From NCBI GenBank assembly GCA_963716925.1, contig CAVQUX010000025.1, positions 938,694 through 1,002,693 on the forward strand: 64,000 nucleotides of DNA, in the 5' to 3' direction. The stretch's first letter is position 1. Each line of letters begins with the position of its first letter. A program made the position numbers and the translations under genes. Below, piece by piece: positions 1 to 8,344 of this stretch. A model generated the notes under the pieces. The model was given only the letters and a program-made list of their open reading frames with translations. It had not been told where the DNA came from and did no database searches. This DNA is from DAISKN01 sp963716925 (GTDB lineage: Bacteria; Acidobacteriota; Vicinamibacteria; Marinacidobacterales; SMYC01).

Positions 1-234
1 GGTGCCGTCGGGGTTTCCGGGGGCGAGCCCGAGCTCCTGGAACTTCTCCGTGAGATAGGAGACTGTCTTGTTCTCGCCCTCGGAGCCGGGGGCTCGTCCG
101 CCGAACTCGTCGGACGAGAGAACCTTGACGTGCTCCATCAACCGCTCGGAGGAAACGAGGGGAGCTTCGTCGACCGGGCTCGGGGGCGCGCAGGCGGCGA
201 GTGTGAGGAGGCAGGCGGAGAGGCATCGACTCAT
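1..234 (-). CDS. M28-family peptidase, lipoprotein N-terminus (partial)
   Basis: Only the first 78 codons lie in the window; the gene continues past base 1. Translation from ATG at 234 gives a short hydrophobic signal ending in a lipobox (LTLAAC, Cys15), so an exported lipoprotein is expected. The segment that follows (LSSDEFGGRAPGSEG, then a helix with KFQELGLAP) is the typical start of M28 zinc aminopeptidases, which remove N-terminal residues from peptides in the periplasm. A GGGAAGAAG Shine-Dalgarno-like stretch precedes the start. The metal ligands lie outside the window, so activity cannot be judged. It is divergent from the phosphoesterase at 457. Confidence 0.75.
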   Translation of the reverse strand, partial: MSRCLSACLLTLAACAPPSPVDEAPLVSSERLMEHVKVLSSDEFGGRAPGSEGENKTVSYLTEKFQELGLAPGNPDGT

Positions 235-456
235 GGTCTTCTTCCCTTCAACTTCTCGAGCTGGCCATCCTAGCCGATCTCCTGTGCGTTGTCCGACCGG
301 ACCGGCCTTGCCGGAGGGAGCGCCCCGAGATTTCCTATCCTGTTCATGTCCCCGTAATCCTCCCGTAAACCGGCTCCCCTAGATTTCGTGGACAAACCGA
401 GCTCCAACGCGGAGGCCACGTCCGCTCGAGGAGATTTCCTGGGAGGAGGAACGCTC

Positions 457-1539
457 ATGTCCATTGCCGTTCGCAGACCGCTTCTGGCCGCTCTTACCGT
501 GATGATGGCCGCCGCGCTCGCATCCGGCGACAACAAGGGGGACCGGAACGACCATGACGATCACGACGATGACGAAACTTACGCCATCGGCCTCTGGGGA
601 GATCTTCCGTACTCGGTAGAGCAGGCCACCGTCGGGGTACCCAACCTGATCGCCGACATGAACTCGCAGCGTCTGGCTTTCAGCGCTCACAACGGAGATC
701 TAAAGGCCGGCGGTGGGGAATGCACCGATGCCGTCTACACTCAGGCTCTCACCTATTTCAACTCGCTCCGCGCCGCCGCCGTCTTCACTCCCGGCGACAA
801 CGACTGGACGGACTGCGACCGTATCGCGGGATACTCCTCGCTCGCGCAGCTCGAAAAGGAGCGCGCGCTGTTCTTCAACACGTCCTTCACCCTCGGACAG
901 CGCCGTTTCCGGCAGAGGGTTCAGCAAGAGCCGCTTTGTCTCGGTGTGAACGGCATGGTCCCCTGCGTCGAGAACCGCCGCTGGACTCTGGGCGACGTCA
1001 CCTACGCTACCCTCAACGTTCAGGGCTCGTGCAACAACCGCTGCGACGTCCTTCCGGACGATGCCGAGTGGGCCGCCCGCAACGAGGCCAACATCGCCTG
1101 GCTGCTTCAGACCTTCGGCGAAGCCAAGGCCCGCGGTTCGGCGGCGGTCATGCTGATCTCGCAGGCCAATCCGGGGTTCGATCAGAGTGACCCCACCCGC
1201 AGTCCTGCGCGCAACCCGAGGACCCTCGAGCAGACCGACGGAGCCCCCGACGGCTTCCAGGAATTTCTCCTGGCCCTGCGCTCCGAGGTGATCGCTTTCG
1301 CCAGGCCGGTCGCCTACGTGCACGGCGATTCCCACTACCTCCGCATCGACAAGCCTTTCCTGGACTCTCTCGGGCGCCGCCTCGAGAATTTCACGCGCGT
1401 CGAGACCTTTGGCGACAATGCCCCGAACGGGAACAACGACGTGCACTGGTTGAAGGTGCTCGTCGATGCCGACAGCCGCGAGGTCTTCAGCTATCAGCCG
1501 CAAACCGTCCCCGGCAACCGGGTGGCGCACACGCCGTAG
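457..1539 (+). CDS. Secreted calcineurin-like metallophosphoesterase
   Basis: A 360-residue protein. The start at 457 is chosen because GGGAGGAGGA lies just upstream (441-450) and a signal peptide follows (SIAVRRPLLAALTVMMAAALASG). An Asp/His-rich linker (about residues 26-37) comes next. Metallophosphoesterase-type motifs follow in order: an Asp after GLWGD, NGD, PGDND in place of the usual GNHD, and a late GDSHY in place of GHxH. The family hydrolyses phosphoesters with a dinuclear metal centre; the substrate is unknown. Export to the periplasm or outside is inferred. The variant motifs make the catalytic assignment moderate. Confidence 0.7.
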   Translation: MSIAVRRPLLAALTVMMAAALASGDNKGDRNDHDDHDDDETYAIGLWGDLPYSVEQATVGVPNLIADMNSQRLAFSAHNGDLKAGGGECTDAVYTQALTYFNSLRAAAVFTPGDNDWTDCDRIAGYSSLAQLEKERALFFNTSFTLGQRRFRQRVQQEPLCLGVNGMVPCVENRRWTLGDVTYATLNVQGSCNNRCDVLPDDAEWAARNEANIAWLLQTFGEAKARGSAAVMLISQANPGFDQSDPTRSPARNPRTLEQTDGAPDGFQEFLLALRSEVIAFARPVAYVHGDSHYLRIDKPFLDSLGRRLENFTRVETFGDNAPNGNNDVHWLKVLVDADSREVFSYQPQTVPGNRVAHTP

Positions 1540-2550
1540 TCACGAAAGACCGAGGAGCTTCTCGGCGTTCTCGAAGTAGATCTTCCGCCGGTCGGCCTCG
1601 GAGAGCTCGAGCTCGTCGAGAACTCGAAGAGTCTCGCGGATGTACATCGGACCCCGTTCGGGGTCGAAGGGGGCGTCGGAGGCGAAGAGGACCCGGTCCG
1701 CGCCGAAGAACGAGAGTCCGCACTCGGTGGCCGGGCGAGAGCCGAAGACCGCGGTGTCGCCGTAGAACATGCGGAAATATTCGAGAGGGCGCTTCTTCAG
1801 CCGCTTGAGAACTTTCGTCAGATCCTCATCCGAGGTCCTGGTGCCGAGCTGGTCCCAGCCCGGTCCGACGCGTCCCTCGAAGAACGGAATCATCGCCCCG
1901 AGGTGATGAGAGAGGATCTTCAGGTTCGGATAGCGATCGAAGAGACCCGCGAAGACGATGCGCGCCATGGCCACGCTGGTCTCATAGGGCCAGCCGAACG
2001 TCCACCAGATCTCGTATTTCGACTTGTCCTCGGTCGGGTAGTCGGGGAACCTCGCGCCGCGCGCCGGGTGAAGGAAGATCGGAAGGTCGTATCCCGCCAT
2101 GAGCTCGAAGAGGGGCTCGAACTCGGGAAGGTCGAGAGGTTTTCCCGTGACGTTGGTGAAAATCTGTACGGCGCGCGCGCCGAGATCCTCGACGGCCCGG
2201 CGCAGCTCCTCCCAGGCGGCGTCGGGAACGGCCATCGGCAGTGACGCGGCGAAAGCGGGAAATCGATCGGGGTGCAGCCGGACGAGCTCCGCCATGCCGT
2301 CGTTCGCGGCGCGGGCGAGATCGAGAGCGACGCCCGGAGGGCCCATCACCTCGATCGGAGGGGACGCGAGAGAGAGGACCTGATGGTAGTCCTCGAAGCG
2401 GTCCATGATCCGGAATCGCTCGTCGAGATCGTAGAGCATGGGGATCGCGCGGACGCGCTTTCCCATGTCCTCGAGGGCGGGGCTCACTTTCATCAGGAGG
2501 TCGTAGAACCGCCGCGGGAAGACGTGATTGAATACGTCGAGTTTCTTCAT
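1540..2550 (-). CDS. Amidohydrolase family 2 (ACMSD-like) protein
   Basis: A 336-residue TIM-barrel amidohydrolase of the Amidohydro_2 family, which includes aminocarboxymuconate-semialdehyde decarboxylase and related nonoxidative decarboxylases or hydrolases. ATG at 2550 is preferred over an ATG at 2568 because GGAGG lies seven bases upstream. Expected motifs are visible: FLHPARG (barrel His), LSHHLGAMIP (His pair) and FASDAPFD (late Asp). The N-terminal metal motif reads DVFNH, so the first His of the usual HxH is Phe. It is divergent from the glyoxalase-fold gene, with only 33 bases between the starts. The substrate cannot be named. Confidence 0.8.
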   Translation of the reverse strand: MKKLDVFNHVFPRRFYDLLMKVSPALEDMGKRVRAIPMLYDLDERFRIMDRFEDYHQVLSLASPPIEVMGPPGVALDLARAANDGMAELVRLHPDRFPAFAASLPMAVPDAAWEELRRAVEDLGARAVQIFTNVTGKPLDLPEFEPLFELMAGYDLPIFLHPARGARFPDYPTEDKSKYEIWWTFGWPYETSVAMARIVFAGLFDRYPNLKILSHHLGAMIPFFEGRVGPGWDQLGTRTSDEDLTKVLKRLKKRPLEYFRMFYGDTAVFGSRPATECGLSFFGADRVLFASDAPFDPERGPMYIRETLRVLDELELSEADRRKIYFENAEKLLGLS

Positions 2551-2583
2551 GAGCCGCCTCCGGATCAAGATATCCTAACAGCC

Positions 2584-2964
2584 ATGGCAGACGAAAAACC
2601 GCCGGGTGCAGTCGTCTGGACGGATCTCACCGTCGAAGACGCCGGGGGAGTTCGCGACTTCTACCGCGAGGTCGTCGGTTGGGGGTCGGCGCCCCAGAGC
2701 ATGGGGGAGTACGACGACTTCAACATGACGGCGCCGGGAACGGAGTCTCCGGTCGCCGGCATCTGCCACGCGCGGGGAGCGAACTCGAACTTGCCCGCGC
2801 AGTGGCTGGTCTACGTTCAGGTGGAAGACGTCGCGGCGAGCGCCGCGAGGGCTCGGGAGCTCGGTGGCGCCGTCGTCGACGGACCCCGCGGAATGGGCTC
2901 TCTTCGTTTTTGCGTCATCCGTGACCCCGCGGGAGCGGTCCTCGCTCTCGTCGGGCCCCGCTGA
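2584..2964 (+). CDS. Glyoxalase/VOC superfamily protein
   Basis: A 126-residue vicinal-oxygen-chelate fold protein. It opens with VVWTDLTVEDAGGVRDFY, the usual first beta-alpha unit, continues with a central VYVQVEDVAASAARAREL helix-strand unit, and ends FCVIRDPAGAVLAL, the usual last strand pair. Members are dioxygenases, isomerases, glyoxalases or resistance proteins and the fold alone does not tell which. The gene starts 33 bases from the divergent amidohydrolase gene and ends 13 bases before the M24-fold gene, so it probably heads an operon with that gene and xylA. Confidence 0.75.
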   Translation: MADEKPPGAVVWTDLTVEDAGGVRDFYREVVGWGSAPQSMGEYDDFNMTAPGTESPVAGICHARGANSNLPAQWLVYVQVEDVAASAARARELGGAVVDGPRGMGSLRFCVIRDPAGAVLALVGPR

Positions 2965-2977
2965 TATTCTCCGCACC

Positions 2978-4384
2978 ATGACCGAGGTCGCGCTTCGGGA
3001 GGTCGAGCTTCCCGATTTCGGGGAGCCCACGGTAGAGCCGTCGATTCCCGCGGCCGTCTACGAGGCTCGCATCGAGCGGGCGCTCGCGCGGGCCCGGGAT
3101 CGCGGCTGCGACCACCTCGTCGTCTACGGCGACCGGGAGCACAGCGCCAACATCGCCTATCTCACCGGGTTCGAGCCGAGGTTCGAAGAGGCGATGCTTC
3201 TCATCGCGCCCGGGAAGGACCCGGCGCTGGTAGTGGGCAACGAGGGCTGGGGGTACGTCGGAATCAGCCCCCTCGATCTCGAGAGAGTCCTCTTTCAAAG
3301 CTTCAGCCTCCTGTCTCAGCCGCGAAGCGATAGCCCCTCGGCGCGGGACCTCTTCCGCGCGCGAGGCATCGGCATCGGAAGCCGGGTGGGAGTCGTCGGG
3401 TGGAAGTACTTCATGGACGGCGAAGTAGAACGGCCACAGACCACGCTCGAGATCCCGAGCTATCTCGCCGACGCTCTCCGGGAAGTGGCGGGCGCGTCCG
3501 AAAGGGTCACCAACGAGACGGCGATCTTCATGAACGCCGAAGACGGCCTCCGCGTGGTGAACGAAGCGGAGCAGCTCGCCTGGTTCGAGTACGCGGCGAC
3601 CCATACGTCGGCCGCCCTCCGCCGCGTTCTCTTCGGCCTCACGCCGGGAATGACGGAGCACGAGGCCGTGCGCCTGATGAAGGTGAACGGGATTCCCCTC
3701 TCCTGCCATCTCATGCTCTCGAGCGGTCCCCGCGCACGGATGGGACTTCCGAGTCCGAGCTCCCGGCGGATCGAGGAAGGCGACCGGTTCACCACCGCCT
3801 ACGGCGTCTGGGGAGCCCTCAACTGCCGCGCCGGCTTCGTCGTCCGGGACGAGGGCGGATTGCCGGCGGCGATCCGCGACTACGTGGGGAAGCTCGTCGC
3901 GCCCTACTACCGTGCGATCGTCGAGTGGTATCGGACCATCGGCATCGGCGTCACGGGCGGTGAGCTCTACGAAGTCATCCACAGCCGTCTCGGCGATCCG
4001 TTCTTCGGGGTGAAGCTGAATCCGGGACACCAGATCCATCTCGACGAGTGGGTGAACTCTCCCATCTTCGCCGGCTCGAAGGTCGAGCTTCGCTCGGGCA
4101 TGGCGTTCCAGGTGGACGTCATCCCGGCGACGGGGACGGACTATTTCACGACGAACATCGAGGACGGGATCGCTCTCGCGGACGAAGGGCTGAGGCGCGA
4201 GATCCAGCAGAAGTTCCCCGAAGCCTGGGGCCGGATCGAGGCGCGCCGGAGCTTCATGAAGGACGTCCTCGGGATCGACCTCAAGCCCGAAGTGCTCCCC
4301 TTCTCCAACATCCCTGCTTATCTACCACCGTTTCTCCTGAGCCCGAAGCGGGTGATGACGGTGGCGCGGGAGGCAAGAACATGA
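2978..4384 (+). CDS. M24-fold (creatinase/aminopeptidase P-like) protein lacking usual metal Asp ligands
   Basis: A 468-residue pita-bread-fold protein with an N-terminal creatinase-type domain (HSANIAYLTGFEPRFEEAMLL, near residues 50-70) and a C-terminal M24 domain. In Xaa-Pro peptidases the first metal Asp pair lies in strands after EEGD; here that stretch reads EEGDRFTTAYGVWGALNCR, with no matching Asp. A His region (NPGHQIHLDEW), FQVDVIPA where Glu is usual, and NIEDG are present. This suggests a metal-free enzyme of the creatinase type or a non-catalytic member; the substrate is unknown. Its stop overlaps the xylA start (ATGA at 4381-4384), so the two are translationally coupled. Confidence 0.72.
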   Translation: MTEVALREVELPDFGEPTVEPSIPAAVYEARIERALARARDRGCDHLVVYGDREHSANIAYLTGFEPRFEEAMLLIAPGKDPALVVGNEGWGYVGISPLDLERVLFQSFSLLSQPRSDSPSARDLFRARGIGIGSRVGVVGWKYFMDGEVERPQTTLEIPSYLADALREVAGASERVTNETAIFMNAEDGLRVVNEAEQLAWFEYAATHTSAALRRVLFGLTPGMTEHEAVRLMKVNGIPLSCHLMLSSGPRARMGLPSPSSRRIEEGDRFTTAYGVWGALNCRAGFVVRDEGGLPAAIRDYVGKLVAPYYRAIVEWYRTIGIGVTGGELYEVIHSRLGDPFFGVKLNPGHQIHLDEWVNSPIFAGSKVELRSGMAFQVDVIPATGTDYFTTNIEDGIALADEGLRREIQQKFPEAWGRIEARRSFMKDVLGIDLKPEVLPFSNIPAYLPPFLLSPKRVMTVAREART

Positions 4385-5685
4385 AGACCTACTTTCCCGA
4401 AGTCCGGGAGTCGATCCCCTACGAAGGACCCGATTCGAAGAACCCGCTGGCCTTTCGCTACTACGACCGCGGCCGGGTCGTCGGGGGAAGGACGATGGCA
4501 GACCACTTGAGGTTCGCGGTCTGCTACTGGCACACGCTCAAAGGAACGGGGGCGGATGCCTTCGGCGGCGCCAGCTACGAGCGTCCCTGGGGAACGGAGT
4601 CCGACCCGGTAGCCGCGGCGGAGTCCACCATGGAGGCCGCGTTCGAGCTCTTCCGAAAACTCGGCGTTCCCTACTACTGTTTCCACGACCGCGACATCGC
4701 GCCCGATGCCGCGTCCCTTCCCCGCATGGTGGAGAGGGCGGGAAGACTCCAGCGGGAGACCGGGGTGCGGCTTCTCTGGGGAACGGCGAACCTGTTCAGC
4801 CATCCGCGCTATACCCACGGCGCCGCGACCAATCCCGATCCCAGGGTGTTCGCCCATGCCGCGGCCCAGGTGCGGCGGGCGCTCGACGCCACGATCGAGC
4901 TCGGCGGCAGCGGCTACGTCTTCTGGGGAGGACGGGAGGGCTACTCGACTCTTCTGAACACCGACCTGAAGCAGGAGCGGGAGCAGATGGCGTCGTTCCT
5001 GCACCTGGCTTCGGACTACGCGAAGAGCATCGGATTCACCGGAACCCTTCTCATCGAGCCCAAGCCCATGGAACCGACGGCGCACCAGTACGACTTCGAC
5101 GCCGCCACCACGCTCGGCTTCCTCCGGGAGTTCGGCCTCATCGACCGCTTCCAGCTCAACATCGAGTGCAACCACGCGACCCTCGCGACCCACACCTGGG
5201 AGCACGATCTGATGGTGGCCTCGATCGCGGGAAGGCTCGGGAGCCTCGACATCAATCGTGGAGATCCCAACCTCGGCTGGGACACCGATCAGTTCCCGAC
5301 CGACCTCCATGCGGCCACGATGGCGATGCTGGTGATTCTGAACCAGGGAGGTCTCGGCGGAGGAGGACTCAACTTCGACGCCAAATTGCGGCGCGGCTCG
5401 TTCGATACCGTCGATCTCTTCCACGCGCACGTCGGCGGAATGGATACCTTCGCCCGGGGTCTTCTCGTCGCCGACGCGCTCATCCGGGACGGCGTGTTTG
5501 CCCGGGTTCTCGCCGACCGCTATCGCGGCTTTCGGGAAATGGAGATGGGGCGGAAGATCCTCGCGCGGAACACGTCCCTTCCCGAGCTCGAGGCCTGGGC
5601 GGAGTCGGTGGGAGAGCCCGAGCGCGTGAGCGGCAGACAGGAAGCGCTCGAGAACCTGCTCAACGATTATCTCTGGCGGATCTAG
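4381..5685 (+). CDS. xylA: Xylose isomerase
   Basis: A 434-residue protein, normal length for class II xylose isomerases, which convert D-xylose to D-xylulose in the cytoplasm with two divalent metals. Recognisable landmarks include the CFHDRDIAP active-site His-Asp, FWGGREGYSTLLNTD, LIEPKPMEPTAHQYDFD (metal Glu), NIECNHATLATHTWEHDL (metal Glu and Asp region), and DINRGDPNLGWDTDQFP (metal Asp cluster). It overlaps the upstream M24-fold gene by four bases (ATGA). The usual partner xylulokinase is not adjacent; a copy lies at 61561-63064 on the opposite strand. Confidence 0.96.
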   Translation: MKTYFPEVRESIPYEGPDSKNPLAFRYYDRGRVVGGRTMADHLRFAVCYWHTLKGTGADAFGGASYERPWGTESDPVAAAESTMEAAFELFRKLGVPYYCFHDRDIAPDAASLPRMVERAGRLQRETGVRLLWGTANLFSHPRYTHGAATNPDPRVFAHAAAQVRRALDATIELGGSGYVFWGGREGYSTLLNTDLKQEREQMASFLHLASDYAKSIGFTGTLLIEPKPMEPTAHQYDFDAATTLGFLREFGLIDRFQLNIECNHATLATHTWEHDLMVASIAGRLGSLDINRGDPNLGWDTDQFPTDLHAATMAMLVILNQGGLGGGGLNFDAKLRRGSFDTVDLFHAHVGGMDTFARGLLVADALIRDGVFARVLADRYRGFREMEMGRKILARNTSLPELEAWAESVGEPERVSGRQEALENLLNDYLWRI

Positions 5686-5757
5686 CGCGCATTTTCCGCC
5701 AGAGCGTCGTTCGATCGATCCCGACGCGCCGCGCCGCTTCGACCAAGTTGCGCCGCT
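5686..5757 (-). pseudogene. Relic of a Fis-type helix-turn-helix (NtrC-like regulator C-terminus)
   Basis: Read on the minus strand, the bases between the L,D-transpeptidase stop and the 3' end of xylA translate as NLVEAARRVGIDRTTLWRKM. This closely matches the Fis-type DNA-binding helix-turn-helix that ends sigma-54 activators. No AAA+ or receiver domain precedes it; upstream is the transpeptidase reading frame. The open frame runs on into xylA and stops at 5660. I read it as the surviving tail of a deleted regulator gene. The match covers only about 25 residues, so it is suggestive rather than proven. Confidence 0.45.
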
Positions 5758-5760
5758 GTC

Positions 5761-6509
5761 CTATCGCTCTGATGTCGAACCGCGAGAAGGGAGCTGCCAA
5801 GGACGCCGCAGGGCTTCGTACGCCGATTCGGTGAGCTGCACCAGAACGGGGTGGGCGTCCGCATCGAGCCAGTGGACGATGTCCCGGATGATCTCCATCG
5901 ACATGGCCGTGCAGCCGACGGTCGGGCTCTGGGGACCGGACCATGCGTGGAGAAAGATGCAGGAGCCCGCGCCGGCCTCGACCGGGGCGGAATTGTGAGC
6001 GACGACGACTCCAAAGACGTAGCCATCGATCTCGACGCATCTTCTCCGAAGAATGTCCAGTCGGGGCTAGAGGCTTCCGTCCGGTCCACGAGGCGGTTGT
6101 AGTGGCGCGAGCCCGGATCGTCCACGCACTCGACGCCGTCGGTAAGCCGGATGTAGGGAAGCCGAGCCGATGGAGCCTCCTCGAAACCGAACGCCGAAGT
6201 GAGCGCGAAAACTCCGGCGGGGCTCTTCCCGTCTCCCTCTTTCTTCGAATGCAGACCTGGAACTGGGGCGCGATTCAGGCCGGCTCCTGCGGCGAGACCG
6301 GTCTTCCCGACGACGATGTTCACGGGAGGCGAGCTCTCCTTCCAGGGCGACTCTCCGGAGTCGCGTTCGAAGCGTTGGAGGATTCCGGCGGTCGACGTCT
6401 CGTTCGGCGTCACCACCAGGACGAGCTGGCGGGACGAGGAGGGAATGGGCGGGCTGTCCGCGGAGGCGAAAAGCGCCCCCAGAATCCATGCGAGCGAAAT
6501 CCCTGCCAC
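5761..6509 (-). pseudogene. L,D-transpeptidase (YkuD family), broken by two single-base insertions
   Basis: The N-terminal part begins at GTG 6509 (GGAGG five bases upstream) with a signal peptide, and reads in one frame through YNRLVDRTEASSPDW. The next conserved stretch, SSEKMRRD, lies in a second frame, and the catalytic part DGYVFGVVVAHN ... CIFLHAWSGPQSPTVGCTAM lies in the third. The breaks are one extra base near 6053 and one near 6028. The rejoined product has the YkuD His and Cys (FLH and VGCTA) needed for L,D-transpeptidation or related peptidoglycan chemistry, and ends at 5761. It is either a recent pseudogene or two assembly errors; every other residue of the fold seems preserved. 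Confidence 0.8.
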
Positions 6510-6546
6510 CCTCACCTCCCGCGGAATATGCGATCATAGCCGAGAC

Positions 6547-7014
6547 GTGGACTGGATCAACAGAGGCCTTCGTTTCGAGTGCCAGCCCGACTGCGGGAAA
6601 TGCTGCACCAACGACCGGGAGGGAAGCGTTTTCGTGGAGCCAGCGGACATCGAGGCCCTGGCGAAGAGGCTTTCCCTGACTCCGAAGCGCTTCGCCCTCG
6701 CCTATACCACCAAGGAGGAAGGGTGCGATCTCGAGCTCAAGAAAACCGTCGAAGGCCACTGTGTCTTCCTTTCGGACCGGAGTTGCACCGTGCACGAGGC
6801 GAAGCCGCTTCAGTGCCGGGCGTACCCGTTTCTGCCGCTCGACGGCTTCACCCCCGTCGAGTCGGAGTTCACCTGGCGCTACGAGAAGAAGTTCTGCCCG
6901 GGGATCGGAAAGGGCCGCCTCTATTCGAAGCGCGAGATCGTCGCCATCAGCCGCGGTCGCGGAGACGTACAGGGATTCACTTGCCAATCCGGGGAATCGA
7001 GGCGTAAAAAATGA
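6547..7014 (+). CDS. YkgJ-family cysteine-cluster protein
   Basis: About 155 residues from a GTG at 6547; no better in-frame start is visible and the ribosome-binding site is weak. It carries the CxxCC-type cluster (CQPDCGKCC near residues 10-18) and later cysteines in GHCVFL, RSCTVHEAKPLQCRAYPF and KKFCPG. This pattern defines the CxxCxxCC/YkgJ family, proposed metal or Fe-S binding proteins without a settled reaction. It overlaps the S41 protease start by ATGA at 7011-7014, indicating coupled translation. It is divergent from the L,D-transpeptidase, with about 37 bases between the starts. Confidence 0.8.
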   Translation: MDWINRGLRFECQPDCGKCCTNDREGSVFVEPADIEALAKRLSLTPKRFALAYTTKEEGCDLELKKTVEGHCVFLSDRSCTVHEAKPLQCRAYPFLPLDGFTPVESEFTWRYEKKFCPGIGKGRLYSKREIVAISRGRGDVQGFTCQSGESRRKK

Positions 7015-8297
7015 TCATGGGAAATCGAAGGTGGCTTCCGTTCTTCCTGTGCATCGCCTCCGGGATTGCCGCCCGCGTCGAGGCCCAGGGTCAGTGCACG
7101 GTCCTCGACCAGAACGTCTTCGTCCGGGACACGCTTCGCGACATCTACCTCTGGTACCAGGAGCTCCCCGATCTCGACCCCGCGCTCTTTCCCTCGCCCG
7201 AGGCGTACCTCGACGCGGTGCGGTACCGGCCCGTGGACGAGACGTTCAGCTACATCAACTCCGCAGAAGCGTCGAGCTCTTTCTATTCCGAGAGCCAGTA
7301 CATCGGACTCGGCATCTCCATATCCTGGGTACGCGCGGACCGGGCACGCCTCGCCCAGGTGTTCCCCGAGAGCCCGGGGGCCGACGCCGGCATGTCCCGA
7401 GGCGACTACCTGGTCGCGATCGGCGGGAGGTCGATCGAGGAGCTGGTGGCCTCGGGAGAATTCGATGCGGCGCTCGGACCTTCGGAGATCGGAGTCGAGG
7501 TCGACATCCGCTGGCGCAGTCAGTTCGGGGAAGAGCGGAGCGCGGTCCTCACCAAGCGGCCGGTGACCATCCCCACCGTCTCGCAGAGAGAGGTGTTCGA
7601 CGTCAACGGGCTGCCCGTGGGATACGTGCACCTGCGGAACTTCGTCGAGCCTTCGATCGGAGCGCTCGACGCCGCCTTCGCCGAGTTCCAGGCCCGGGGG
7701 GTGACGGACGTCGTGCTCGATCTCCGCTACAACGGCGGTGGGCTCATCGACGTCGCCCGCCACCTGGGAAGCCTGATCGGCGGCTCCCGCACGAACACCC
7801 AGCCCTTCGTGGAGCTCGCCCACAACGACAAGAACTCGTTCCGCAACCGCACGTTTCGGTTCGACGACCCGGCGCAGGCTATCGACGTTCCGAGACTCGT
7901 GGTGATCGCGACCCGCGCCTCGGCTTCCGCGAGCGAGCTGGTCATCGCCGGGCTCAGGCCTTTCATCCCGGTGACGGTGATCGGAGACCGAACCTACGGC
8001 AAGCCCGTAGGTCAGTACGGCTTCGAGTTCTGCGACAAAATCCTGTTTCCCGTCTCCTTCCGGAGCCGGAACGCTGCGGGGGAGTCGGACTATTTCGACG
8101 GAATCCCCGCCGACTGCGCGGCGAGCGACAACCTCGACCGCGCACTGGGCGATCCGGCCGAATCCTCCCTCGCGGAAGCGCTGTACTTCCTCGGGAACGG
8201 GAGATGCAGCTCCACGGCGCAGCAGGCCGCGCGGGCCCTCAGGGAGCCGCCCGTGCTCCGCGGAACCGGGTGGCAGCGTCTCGTCAACGCTTACTGA
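7011..8297 (+). CDS. S41-family (C-terminal processing) serine protease, exported
   Basis: A 428-residue protein with a signal peptide (RRWLPFFLCIASGIAARVEAQ). A PDZ-like segment lies around residues 95-185 (GLGISI, then FPESPGADAGMSRGDYLVAIGG). The S41 protease core follows: DLRYNGGG near 238-244, a nucleophile Ser in ASASASEL (Ser308), and a Lys general base in YGKPVGQYG (Lys331). These enzymes trim or degrade periplasmic proteins from their C-termini. The start overlaps the upstream cysteine-cluster gene (ATGA); ATG 7017 is a possible alternative. A hairpin just after the stop probably ends transcription. Confidence 0.88.
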   Translation: MIMGNRRWLPFFLCIASGIAARVEAQGQCTVLDQNVFVRDTLRDIYLWYQELPDLDPALFPSPEAYLDAVRYRPVDETFSYINSAEASSSFYSESQYIGLGISISWVRADRARLAQVFPESPGADAGMSRGDYLVAIGGRSIEELVASGEFDAALGPSEIGVEVDIRWRSQFGEERSAVLTKRPVTIPTVSQREVFDVNGLPVGYVHLRNFVEPSIGALDAAFAEFQARGVTDVVLDLRYNGGGLIDVARHLGSLIGGSRTNTQPFVELAHNDKNSFRNRTFRFDDPAQAIDVPRLVVIATRASASASELVIAGLRPFIPVTVIGDRTYGKPVGQYGFEFCDKILFPVSFRSRNAAGESDYFDGIPADCAASDNLDRALGDPAESSLAEALYFLGNGRCSSTAQQAARALREPPVLRGTGWQRLVNAY

Positions 8298-8300
8298 GCA

Positions 8301-8333
8301 GACCGCAAGGGCGCCGAAGGCGTCTTCGCGGTC
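8301..8333. terminator. Bidirectional hairpin terminator between S41 protease and ridA
   Basis: GACCGCAAG pairs with CTTCGCGGTC, and an inner GCGCC pairs with GGCG, in the short gap between two convergent genes (stops at 8297 and 8345). A pyrimidine-rich run, TCTTCCCTCTT, follows on the plus strand. Position and symmetry fit a terminator used from both sides. Confidence 0.6.
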
Positions 8334-8344
8334 TTCCCTCTTCC

